DNA of 6,367 nucleotides. Origin: Rhizobium sp. LCM 4573. Its GTDB lineage: Bacteria > Pseudomonadota > Alphaproteobacteria > Rhizobiales > Rhizobiaceae. The DNA lies in assembly GCF_001854865.1 (NCBI RefSeq), contig NZ_MDDW01000001.1, positions 739,236 to 745,602 on the forward strand. Reading direction: 5' to 3'. The notes beneath the pieces were generated by a model. The model was not told the origin of the DNA. It saw nothing but the letters and a program-made list of their open reading frames with translations, and did no database searches. Each line of letters begins with the position of its first letter. Position 1 is the first letter of the stretch. A program made the translations under genes and the position numbers. Shown in pieces: positions 1 to 6,099 of the stretch.

Positions 1-477
1 TTTCGCGTTCGGAATCCGGACCTTTTCGAGGAGCCGGATCACCTCCGCCTTGGCTTCGGCCTTGCTGATATCCTTGTGGACGGTCAAGGCCTCCGCGATC
101 TGCTTGCCGATCGGGAAGATCGGGTTGAGGCTGGTCATCGGCTCCTGGAAGATCATGGAGATCTCGTTGCCGCGCACATGCCGCATCTGCTCCTCCGGCA
201 GCGTCAGAAGCTCCCTGCCGCCAAGAAAGACCCTGCCTTCGATCCGGCTCGAATTCTTCGGCAGGAGCCGCATGATCGAGAGCGAGGTCACGCTCTTGCC
301 GGAACCGCTTTCGCCCACGATCGCAACCGTCTCGCGCGGCGCCACATCGAAGGAGATGTTGCGCACCACGGACTTCCATTCGTCGCCGACGCGGAAGGAG
401 GTCGTGAGGTTCTGGACCGAAAGCACCGGGGCGACCGAGCCGCCGGTCTGCTCCATTGCCGTTGCACCAAGCAGCAT
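1..477 (-). CDS. Oligopeptide-type ABC transporter ATP-binding protein (OppD/DppD-like), N-terminal part, cut by window edge
   Basis: This is the first 159 residues of a cytoplasmic ABC ATPase that hydrolyses ATP to drive peptide-type import. The Walker A loop GESGSGKS is at residues 55-62, and the Q-loop with the typical Opp/Dpp wording (SMIFQEPMTSLNP, Q111) is at 107-119. The signature motif, Walker B and H-loop lie beyond the left edge, so it cannot be seen whether this is a single OppD unit or the fused two-ATPase form common in rhizobia. The ATG at 475-477 is chosen because AAGGAG sits 6 nt upstream; a second ATG at residue 8 has no better site. The gene begins 31 bp after the amidohydrolase stop on the same strand, so the two are probably cotranscribed. 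No other ATPase accompanies the permeases at 3783-5706, so this is their likely motor. The family call is firm; the transported substrate is unknown. Confidence 0.93.
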   Translation of the reverse strand, partial: MLLGATAMEQTGGSVAPVLSVQNLTTSFRVGDEWKSVVRNISFDVAPRETVAIVGESGSGKSVTSLSIMRLLPKNSSRIEGRVFLGGRELLTLPEEQMRHVRGNEISMIFQEPMTSLNPIFPIGKQIAEALTVHKDISKAEAKAEVIRLLEKVRIPNAK

Positions 478-508
478 GGAATTCTCCTTGTTCGGACGGT
501 TGAAAGGA

Positions 509-1672
509 TCAGGCTGCAAGCGCCGTTTCGGCGAGCGTCACCCAATAGCTGACGCCGTAAGGGATCGCCTCGTCGTTAAAGTCGTAGGCGGGATTGTGGA
601 GCGTTGCGGTGTCGCCGTTGCCGATGAAGATGAAGGCGCCGGGGCGTTTTTCCAGCATATAGGAAAAATCCTCGGCTCCCATGTGCGGCGGTGCATCCGT
701 CGTCACCGATTTTGCACCCGCAACTTTCCCGGCGACGCCGATCGCGAATTCGGTCTCGTCGGCATGGTTGAAAGTGACGGGATAGCCGCGGCGATAGACG
801 ACCTCGGCGGTGGCACCATGTGCGATCGCCGTCGATTGCGCCACTTCAGTCAGGCGCTTTTCAGCGAAGTCCCGGGTCTCCGGAAGCAATGTGCGCACGG
901 TGCCGGTCAGCCTCACGAAACCGGGGATGACATTGTTCGCCTCGCCGCCATGGGTGGTGGCAACCGTGACCACCAGCGATTTCAGCGGATCGGTCTCGCG
1001 CGACACGATGGATTGGAGGGCGATGATGATATGGGCCGAAGCGAGAACCGGGTCGACGGAAAGATGCGGCTGCGCGGCGTGGCTGCCGCGGCCGTGAATG
1101 GTGATCTCGAAAGAATCGGCCGCGGCCATCACCGAGCCCTTGCGGATCGAAAATTGACCGACCGGCAGGTGTGGCTCGTTGTGCATGCCATAGACTTGGC
1201 GGATGCCGAATTTCTCCATCAAACCGTCGTCGATCATGGCGAGCGCCCCGGCGCCTCCCTCCTCCGCCGGCTGGAAGATCACCGCGACGGAGCCGGAAAA
1301 ATTGCGCGTTTCGGCGAGGTAGCGCGCCGCGCCGAGCAGCATGGCGGTGTGCCCATCATGGCCGCAGGAATGCGCCTTGCCGGGCGTCTTCGAGGCCCAG
1401 GGCTTTCCGCTCGTCTCCAGGATGGGCAGCGCATCCATATCGGCGCGGAAGCCGATCACCGGGCCATCGCCCCGACTGCCCTTGATGATCCCGACGACGC
1501 CGGTTCTGCCGATACCCGTTTCCACCACGTCGCAGCCGAAGGATTTCAGCTTCTCGGCAACGAATTTCGCCGTCTCGTGAACCTCGTAGAGGATCTCCGG
1601 ATTCTGGTGGATATGGCGCCTCCATTCAGCGACTTCTTCCTGCATTTCGGCGACGCGATTGAGTACCGGCAT
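509..1672 (-). CDS. M20D-family amidohydrolase (hippurate hydrolase / N-acyl-amino-acid amidohydrolase type)
   Basis: A cytoplasmic metal-dependent hydrolase of 387 residues, a normal length for bacterial M20D enzymes, which cleave the amide bond of N-acyl or conjugated amino acids. Visible motifs are RADMDALP (76-83), HSCGHDGH (101-108, with C103 and H105 as likely metal ligands), the catalytic and metal-binding EE pair in QPAEEGG (E137, E138), GMHN (H164), the dimerisation-domain GSHAAQPH (H198), HMGAEDF (330-336) and HNPAYDFNDEAI (H359). All key residues are present, so the enzyme should be active. The frame stays open upstream to a TTG at 1750, but the ATG at 1670-1672 is preferred: it has GGAG 9 nt upstream and starts where family members start (MPVLNRVAEM). 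It is probably the first gene of a minus-strand operon with the ATPase at 477. The exact acyl or amino-acid substrate cannot be read from the sequence; an aminoacylase, hippuricase or auxin-conjugate hydrolase would look alike. Confidence 0.92.
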   Translation of the reverse strand: MPVLNRVAEMQEEVAEWRRHIHQNPEILYEVHETAKFVAEKLKSFGCDVVETGIGRTGVVGIIKGSRGDGPVIGFRADMDALPILETSGKPWASKTPGKAHSCGHDGHTAMLLGAARYLAETRNFSGSVAVIFQPAEEGGAGALAMIDDGLMEKFGIRQVYGMHNEPHLPVGQFSIRKGSVMAAADSFEITIHGRGSHAAQPHLSVDPVLASAHIIIALQSIVSRETDPLKSLVVTVATTHGGEANNVIPGFVRLTGTVRTLLPETRDFAEKRLTEVAQSTAIAHGATAEVVYRRGYPVTFNHADETEFAIGVAGKVAGAKSVTTDAPPHMGAEDFSYMLEKRPGAFIFIGNGDTATLHNPAYDFNDEAIPYGVSYWVTLAETALAA

Positions 1673-1756
1673 GGATGCAAACTCCGCAGTTTTTGCTGTT
1701 TCCCGTTCTTGTTTGGCGGGATATTGCGATGCGAAGTCCGGTTTTTGCAAGCTTCA

Positions 1757-1779
1757 ATTTTCCGGCTTGAACGGAAAAT
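1757..1779. promoter_or_regulatory. Candidate operator: 8-bp inverted repeat, 7-nt spacer, in the divergent promoter region
   Basis: ATTTTCCG (1757-1764) and CGGAAAAT (1772-1779) are perfect inverted copies separated by GCTTGAA. The right arm runs into the palindrome ATAGGCCTAT (1778-1787). Such a dyad between divergent operons is typical of a dimeric repressor or activator site. It overlaps the best minus-strand -10 candidate (1775-1780) and a weak plus-strand -35-like TTGAAC (1767-1772). No regulator gene is visible in the window, so the binding protein is unknown. It could also be a chance dyad. Confidence 0.4.
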
Positions 1780-1802
1780 AGGCCTATGCTTAGATAGCTC
1801 AA
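1775..1802 (-). promoter_or_regulatory. Candidate sigma70-type promoter for the hydrolase/ATPase operon
   Basis: Read on the minus strand, TTGAGC (1802-1797) and TATTTT (1780-1775) are separated by 16 nt; each matches 4 of 6 bases of the housekeeping -35 and -10 consensus. Transcription would start near 1768, giving a leader of about 95 nt before the ATG at 1672. The match is modest, and rhizobial promoters are often weakly conserved, so this is only the best candidate I found by eye. Confidence 0.25.
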
Positions 1803-2000
1803 AATTTGGTCACGCCTGACTGGGAAGGCGCGAACCTTGCTGTGCCAAAACCTGCTTGAACGGAGGGAGGACAGTTAAAATTCCACTGTAAAATCAAAAG
1901 CTTTATAAGGCTGCTTTGCAGTGCGAACAGCTATTGCACCGGCTTGGGCCGGGCTGGCGAACATGCAACCCAAAGAGAAAATTAAAAGGGGAATACTCGC

Positions 2001-3710
2001 ATGAACAAGCTCAATATCCTTCTTGCAGGCTCCGTGGCGGCGCTTGCGCTTGGCGCAACCGCCGCCCATGCCGAGAGGGGCACCGACGGGGAGCTGAAGA
2101 TCCTCTTCTGGCAGGCGGTTTCGACCATGAACCCGTATCTCTCCGGCGGCACGAAGGAAGTCTACGCCTCCTCCATGGTGATCGAGCCGCTGGCCCGCTA
2201 CGACGAAAAGGGCGAACTCGTGCCGACGCTGGTGACCGAGATCCCGACGCTCGAGAATGGCGGCGTAGCGCAGGACCTGCTCAGCATGACCTGGAAGCTG
2301 AAGCCCGATGTGAAGTGGTCCGACGGCACTCCGCTGACCGCCGATGACCTCATCTTCACCTGGAAATACTGCACCGCGCCGGATGGCGGTTGCGCGCAGG
2401 CTGCCCAGTATGAAGGAGTGAAGAACGTCGAGGCGGTCGATCCGCACACCGTCAAGATCACCTTCGAAGAGCCCAAGCCTTATCCTTACAGCGCGTTCGT
2501 CGGCGCCCAGTCGCCCGTCATCCAGGCCGCCCAATTCAAGGATTGCGTCGGTGCAAGGGCCCCGGAATGCACCTCGGCCAACTTCATGCCGATCGGCACC
2601 GGCCCCTTCGTCGTGAAGGATTTCAAGCCGAACGACGTCATTTCATTCGAGGCCAATCCGAATTACCGCGATCCGGCCAAGCCCGCCTTTGCGACCGCGA
2701 CGCTGAAGGGCGGCGGCGATGCCCCTTCGGCAGCCCGCGCCGTGCTCGAAACCGGGGAATTCGACTATGCCTGGAACATGCAGGTGGAGCCGGAAGTGCT
2801 GGCGACGATGCTCGCCGCCGGCAAGGGTCAGCTGGTGACCGCCTTCGGCACGCAGGTCGAGCGTATCAACCTCAACCACTACAATGCCGATCCGTCGCTC
2901 GGCGCCAAGCGCTCCACCAAGGAGGCAGGGCCGCATCCGGCACTCTCCGATCCGGCCGTGCGCAGGGCTCTTTCCATGGCGATCGACCGCGACATCATCG
3001 ATGAAGCCGGTTATGGTGAAGCGGGCCGTCCGACCTGCAACATCGTGCCAGCGCCGGAAGCCTATGCGTCCACCGGAAACGACGACTGGTGCCTGAAGCA
3101 GGATATCGAAGGCGCCAACAAGCTGCTCGACGAGGCGGGCTGGGTTCCCGGCTCCGACGGCATCCGCGCTAAGGATGGCGTCCGCCTCTCCTTCCTCTAC
3201 TCCACCTCCACCAACTCCGTCCGCCAGGCGACCCAGGAACTGGTGAAGGATATGTGGTCGCAGATCGGCGTGGATGCGGAACTGCGCAATGTCAGCGCCT
3301 CGGTCTTCTTCGGCGGCGATCCGGCAAGCCCGGACACCTTCCAGAAGTTCTATGCAGACGTGGAAATGTACACCAACAACTTCGACGGCACGGATCCGGA
3401 AAAATACCTGGCCGAATGGCTGTGCGACAAGGTTCCGGCACCGGAAAACGGCTGGCAGGGTCAGAACATTCCGCGCTACTGCAACCCGGAATATGACAAG
3501 CTGGTGGGCGTGCTCGCCAAGACGGCCGATCTCGAGGAGCGTGCCGAACTTGCCAAGAAGCTCAACGACATGCTGACCGAGGAGGGTGCGCATATTCCCC
3601 TCATCCATCGCGGCCAGCTCTCTTCGCATTCCGTCACGCTCGACGGTGTGAGGATGAACGCGTGGGACAGCGAACTCTGGAACGTCGCCGACTGGTCTCG
3701 CAAGAAGTGA
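2001..3710 (+). CDS. Periplasmic peptide-type ABC transporter substrate-binding protein (SBP family 5)
   Basis: A 569-residue secreted receptor that captures the substrate in the periplasm and delivers it to the OppB/OppC permeases encoded next. Residues 1-24 form a Sec signal peptide: K3, a hydrophobic core, and AHA before a cut at 24/25. No lipobox cysteine is present, so it should be soluble. Family-5 landmarks are the strand-rich lobe near residues 52-110 (SMVIEPLARYD, TWKLKPDVKWSDGTPLTADDL), GTGPFVVKDFKPND (199-212), the PALSDPAVRRALSMAIDRD stretch (313-331), and the hinge and C-terminal lobe to W566. Eight cysteines fall in four close pairs (124/131, 182/190, 346/364, 475/494), suggesting disulfides. 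It is slightly longer than the usual 500-550 residues, partly because of the cysteine-bracketed loops. The ATG at 2001 is preceded by AAAAGGGG with 9 nt spacing. Family 5 also binds nickel, heme and glycans, so the peptide or amide ligand is inferred from the hydrolase neighbour. Confidence 0.93.
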   Translation: MNKLNILLAGSVAALALGATAAHAERGTDGELKILFWQAVSTMNPYLSGGTKEVYASSMVIEPLARYDEKGELVPTLVTEIPTLENGGVAQDLLSMTWKLKPDVKWSDGTPLTADDLIFTWKYCTAPDGGCAQAAQYEGVKNVEAVDPHTVKITFEEPKPYPYSAFVGAQSPVIQAAQFKDCVGARAPECTSANFMPIGTGPFVVKDFKPNDVISFEANPNYRDPAKPAFATATLKGGGDAPSAARAVLETGEFDYAWNMQVEPEVLATMLAAGKGQLVTAFGTQVERINLNHYNADPSLGAKRSTKEAGPHPALSDPAVRRALSMAIDRDIIDEAGYGEAGRPTCNIVPAPEAYASTGNDDWCLKQDIEGANKLLDEAGWVPGSDGIRAKDGVRLSFLYSTSTNSVRQATQELVKDMWSQIGVDAELRNVSASVFFGGDPASPDTFQKFYADVEMYTNNFDGTDPEKYLAEWLCDKVPAPENGWQGQNIPRYCNPEYDKLVGVLAKTADLEERAELAKKLNDMLTEEGAHIPLIHRGQLSSHSVTLDGVRMNAWDSELWNVADWSRKK

Positions 3711-3717
3711 CCCCGGT

Positions 3718-3749
3718 CGCCGGGCCCGCCGGATAGCGCCGGCCCGGCG
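3718..3749 (+). promoter_or_regulatory. GC-rich stem-loop between binding-protein and permease genes
   Basis: CGCCGGGCC (3718-3726) and GGCCCGGCG (3741-3749) make a perfect 9-bp, all-GC stem with a 14-nt loop, starting 7 nt after the binding-protein stop. No run of T follows, so it is unlikely to be a complete intrinsic terminator. Hairpins at this place in ABC operons are known to protect the 3' end of the binding-protein message from exonucleases, giving more receptor than permease. That role is inferred here. Confidence 0.65.
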
Positions 3750-3782
3750 TCCGCATTTCTCCGCGAACCAGGAGACTTTTGA

Positions 3783-4793
3783 ATGTTCACATATACTCTA
3801 CGGCGATTGCTTTTCGCGATCCCGACCCTGTTGGTCATCAGTTTCGTGATTTTCGCGCTGCTTGACCTGGCGCCCAACGATCCGACCGGCGACCTGCCGC
3901 TCACCATCCCGCCGGAAGTCCGCGAACAGATACGCGCCTCGCTCGGCCTCGATCAGCCCTTCCTGATCCGCTACCTCAAATGGCTGCAGCAATTCTTCGT
4001 CAATGAGCCGCTGAATATCCTCGAAAGCCTGACGGGCTGGCAGTTCGGCGACGGAGAGCGCATGCGCGTGCTCTCCTGGGCGACGCGGAGCCCTGTCGTC
4101 GACCTCATCGTGCAGCGCCTGCCGCAGACCCTCTGGGTCGTCGGCCTCGCCTATCTCTTCGGCATCATGATCGCGATCCCGATTGGCGTGATCTCCGCCT
4201 ACAAGCAGTATTCGATCTTCGACCAGATCGGCACCTTCGTCTCGATGGTGGGCTATTCGGTGCCGACCTTCTTCACCGGCGTGCTGCTGATCGTCGTCTT
4301 CTCCTCCTATCTGCAATGGTTTCCCTCCGTCTACGATACCAATCTCCGGGTCACGGATTTTGCGAGCTTCATGGGCCAGGTGAAACAGATGGCGCTGCCG
4401 GTGGCGGTTCTGGCGCTCTACAATGCCTCGCAGATCGCCCGTTTCGTGCGCGCTTCCATGCTCGACAACCTGAACCAGGATTATGTGAGGACCGCGCGGG
4501 CAAAGGGGGTCAAGGAAAAGACCGTGCTGCTCGTGCACGTGCTGCGCAACAGCCTGATCCCGGTGGTGACGGTCATCGCCCTGGGCGTCCCGACGATCTT
4601 CTCGGGCGCCATCATCACCGAGCAGATCTTCCGCGTGAACGGCCTCGGCCAATTGCTCATCACCGCGATCCAGGGTGCCGACATACCGCTCGTGCAGACG
4701 CTGACCTTCATCTTCGCGGTCCTGATCGTGCTCTTCAATCTCATTGCCGATGTTCTCTACGGCATTCTTGACCCGAGGATTCGGTATGACTGA
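3783..4793 (+). CDS. Peptide-type ABC transporter permease, OppB/DppB-like
   Basis: A 336-residue inner-membrane permease, one half of the translocation channel. Hydrophobic stretches consistent with six membrane segments lie near residues 9-29, 116-138, 148-178, 200-220, 255-280 and 303-328. The N-terminal segment MFTYTLRRLLFAIPTLLVIS and the following periplasmic region are the normal OppB layout. The cytoplasmic EAA loop that docks the ATPase is DYVRTARAKGVKEKTVLLVH (233-252), and the protein ends with the family's DPRIRYD. The start is fixed by AGGAG (3770-3774) 8 nt before the ATG. It lies 72 bp after the binding-protein gene across the hairpin, and its stop overlaps the next permease start. 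The region from about 72 to 104 is a little longer than in many OppB proteins, otherwise nothing is odd. Confidence 0.94.
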   Translation: MFTYTLRRLLFAIPTLLVISFVIFALLDLAPNDPTGDLPLTIPPEVREQIRASLGLDQPFLIRYLKWLQQFFVNEPLNILESLTGWQFGDGERMRVLSWATRSPVVDLIVQRLPQTLWVVGLAYLFGIMIAIPIGVISAYKQYSIFDQIGTFVSMVGYSVPTFFTGVLLIVVFSSYLQWFPSVYDTNLRVTDFASFMGQVKQMALPVAVLALYNASQIARFVRASMLDNLNQDYVRTARAKGVKEKTVLLVHVLRNSLIPVVTVIALGVPTIFSGAIITEQIFRVNGLGQLLITAIQGADIPLVQTLTFIFAVLIVLFNLIADVLYGILDPRIRYD

Positions 4794-5706
4794 CGCAGCC
4801 CTCACGGTACCGACCGCCGCCTCCACCCCGACACGCTCCGTGCTGGCCGACATCTGGCGGCAATTCCGCGCCCACAAGGGGGGAGTGGCCGGTCTGATCG
4901 TGTTCGTGTTCATCCTGCTTGCGGTCTATGTCGGGCCTTACATCCACACGGTAGCCCCCAACACGATCAATGTGCGCGCCAGGAACCAGTGGCCGTCGCT
5001 CGCCCATCCCTTCGGCACCGACAATCTCGGCAAGGACATGCTGGCACAGGTTCTTGCCGGCGGACGCATCTCGCTTGCGGTCGGCATCACCGCCATGCTG
5101 ATCGCCGTGTCGCTGGGAACGCTGGTGGGCGTCCTTTCCGGCTATTTCCGGAGACTGGACGGGCCGCTGATGCGCGTGACCGACCTCTTCCTTGCCCTCC
5201 CCCTCCTGCCGCTGCTTCTCGTCATCATCATGCTCTTCCGCGATACGCTGAGGGCCGCCTTCGGGCCGGAAACCGGCATCTTCATCTTGATCGTCTCGGT
5301 GATCGGCATCACGAGCTGGATGCACACCGCCCGCATCGTGCGCGGCGACGTGCTTGCCGTCAAAAGCCAGGAATTCATCCTGGCGGCGAGGTCGAGCGGC
5401 ATGCGCGAACATCGCATCATCCTGCGCCATATCCTGCCCAACGTGCTGAGTTCGATCATGGTCTCGGCAACCCTCGGGATCGCTTCGGCCATCATCACTG
5501 AATCGGCGCTGAGCTTCCTGGGTCTAGGCTTTCCCTCGGATTTCCCGACCTGGGGGCGGCTTCTGTTCGACGGCGCCAACTTCCTGCAACTCACGCCGTC
5601 GCGGGTGCTCTGGCCGGGTCTGGCGATTTCGCTCACGGTTCTGAGCGTCAACTATATCGGCGACGCCATCCGCGATGCGCTCGATCCCCGCACGCTGAAA
5701 AGGTGA
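4786..5706 (+). CDS. Peptide-type ABC transporter permease, OppC/DppC-like
   Basis: A 306-residue inner-membrane partner of the OppB-like permease. The cytoplasmic N-terminus (1-33) precedes a first membrane segment near 34-52. The hallmark GTDNLGKDML (77-86) follows, then hydrophobic segments near 96-120, 134-152, 165-180, 222-238 and 273-292. The ATPase-docking EAA loop is EFILAARSSGMREHRIILRH (196-215), and ESALSFLGLGF plus WGRLL (239-260) and a C-terminal DPR are typical of the family. The frame is open from 4744, but the ATG at 4786 is chosen because it gives the standard ATGA-type overlap with the previous stop (ATGACTGA, 8 bp shared) and has GAGG 7 nt upstream. Translation is therefore probably coupled to OppB. 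No ATPase gene follows. A weak 4-bp hairpin (5732-5743) with no T-run is all that is seen after the stop, so readthrough into the next gene is possible. Confidence 0.94.
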   Translation: MTDAALTVPTAASTPTRSVLADIWRQFRAHKGGVAGLIVFVFILLAVYVGPYIHTVAPNTINVRARNQWPSLAHPFGTDNLGKDMLAQVLAGGRISLAVGITAMLIAVSLGTLVGVLSGYFRRLDGPLMRVTDLFLALPLLPLLLVIIMLFRDTLRAAFGPETGIFILIVSVIGITSWMHTARIVRGDVLAVKSQEFILAARSSGMREHRIILRHILPNVLSSIMVSATLGIASAIITESALSFLGLGFPSDFPTWGRLLFDGANFLQLTPSRVLWPGLAISLTVLSVNYIGDAIRDALDPRTLKR

Positions 5707-5753
5707 GCTCCACTTCCGAAAGGCGAGCTTGGCCCTTCCGGGCGGTCACGCGG

Positions 5754-5778
5754 GGAACAAGACAGCTTCTTCTTGGTT
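5754..5778 (+). promoter_or_regulatory. EcfG/RpoE2-type general-stress promoter upstream of the CsbD-family gene
   Basis: GGAAC (5754-5758) is followed after 16 nt by GGTT (5775-5778), which also reads as GGAAC-N18-TT. This fits the alphaproteobacterial EcfG consensus (GGAAC, 16-17 nt, CGTT), with one mismatch in the -10. Transcription would start near 5786, about 44 nt before the CsbD start codon. CsbD-family genes are frequent members of this regulon, which supports the call. Confidence 0.65.
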
Positions 5779-5829
5779 CGAGTGAGGACGGAATTATCCG
5801 TTTTCAATCGAACCAGGGAGAGAGAAGCC

Positions 5830-6027
5830 ATGAATTGGGATCAGGTCGAAGGCAACTGGAAGCAGTTCAAGGGCAAGGTGCAGTCTCAGTGGGGCAAGCT
5901 CACTGATGACGACCTCGATGTCATCGCCGGCGATCGCAAGCAGCTGGCAGGCAAAATCCAGGAACGCTACGGCAAGGTTCAGGAAGAGGCCGACCGTGAG
6001 GTTGACGACTGGCTTTCGCGGCACTGA
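5830..6027 (+). CDS. CsbD-family stress-response protein
   Basis: A 65-residue, highly charged, probably helical cytoplasmic protein. It opens with MNWDQVEGNWKQFKGKVQSQ and continues with WGKLTDDDLDVIAGDR and a GKIQERYGKVQEEAD segment, which is the CsbD (YjbJ-like) family pattern over its whole length. There is no signal peptide or membrane segment. The molecular role of the family is not established; members are induced by general stress in Bacillus (sigma B) and in proteobacteria. The ATG at 5830 has AGGGAG 9 nt upstream and starts at the family's conserved N-terminus, so an in-frame extension back to 5773 is rejected. The EcfG-type promoter at 5754-5778 is placed to make it a stress-induced single gene, independent of the transporter operon that ends 123 bp upstream. 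Confidence 0.93.
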   Translation: MNWDQVEGNWKQFKGKVQSQWGKLTDDDLDVIAGDRKQLAGKIQERYGKVQEEADREVDDWLSRH

Positions 6028-6067
6028 GATAAAAAACAAGCGCCGTTAACTTTTTTTCGGAACCGAG

Positions 6068-6092
6068 GGAACCAAAGCAAAACAAGCTCGTT
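6068..6092 (+). promoter_or_regulatory. Perfect EcfG/RpoE2 general-stress promoter driving a putative small RNA
   Basis: GGAAC (6068-6072), a 16-nt spacer and CGTT (6089-6092) match the alphaproteobacterial EcfG consensus without a mismatch. A second GGAAC at 6059-6063 has no -10 at a usable distance. The expected start, about 7-9 nt after CGTT, falls at 6099-6101, exactly where a 10-bp RNA stem begins. No start codon with a good ribosome site lies behind it, which points to an RNA gene. Confidence 0.75.
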
Positions 6093-6099
6093 ATGCGAG

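Larger units (their letters stand above)
1673..2000. other. Divergent intergenic region between the hydrolase/ATPase and binding-protein/permease operons
   Basis: These 328 bp are AT-richer than the flanking genes and should hold the start signals for both operons. I see no convincing protein gene. The left half carries the inverted repeat at 1757-1779 and the perfect 10-bp palindrome ATAGGCCTAT (1778-1787). The right half, the presumed leader of the binding-protein mRNA, has a purine tract GGAGGGAGG (1862-1870) with no start codon at a useful distance. It also has possible -10 elements TAAAAT (1876-1881 and 1889-1894) and TATAAG (1904-1909), none with a good -35 at normal spacing. Two small hairpins follow: CTGC-TTT-GCAG (1911-1921) and CCGGC-TTGG-GCCGG (1939-1952). 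A 13-codon reading frame (1963-2004) ends on the binding-protein start codon. The plus-strand transcription start therefore stays uncertain. Confidence 0.5.

Noticed and set aside
1673..1750. 26-residue N-terminal extension of the amidohydrolase from a TTG at 1750
   Set aside because: The ATG at 1672 has a ribosome site and matches the usual family N-terminus; the extension is not family-like and would cover promoter-like sequence.
50..1819. 589-codon open frame on the plus strand across the hydrolase and ATPase genes
   Set aside because: It is the antisense shadow of two genes with intact catalytic motifs on the minus strand; its translation has low-complexity, Arg/Gly/His-rich content and no recognisable domain.
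5773..5829. 19-residue extension of the CsbD protein
   Set aside because: It would begin inside the EcfG promoter, upstream of the expected transcription start, and adds nothing family-like.
6019..6057. Possible terminator after csbD with a T7 run (6051-6057)
   Set aside because: The T-run is good, but only a 4-bp stem (CGGC 6019-6022 with GCCG 6042-6045) with a long A-rich loop precedes it, so a canonical hairpin is not supported.
6059..6063. Extra GGAAC as a second EcfG -35 element
   Set aside because: No CGTT or GTT lies 16-18 nt downstream; only the GGAAC at 6068 has a matching -10.
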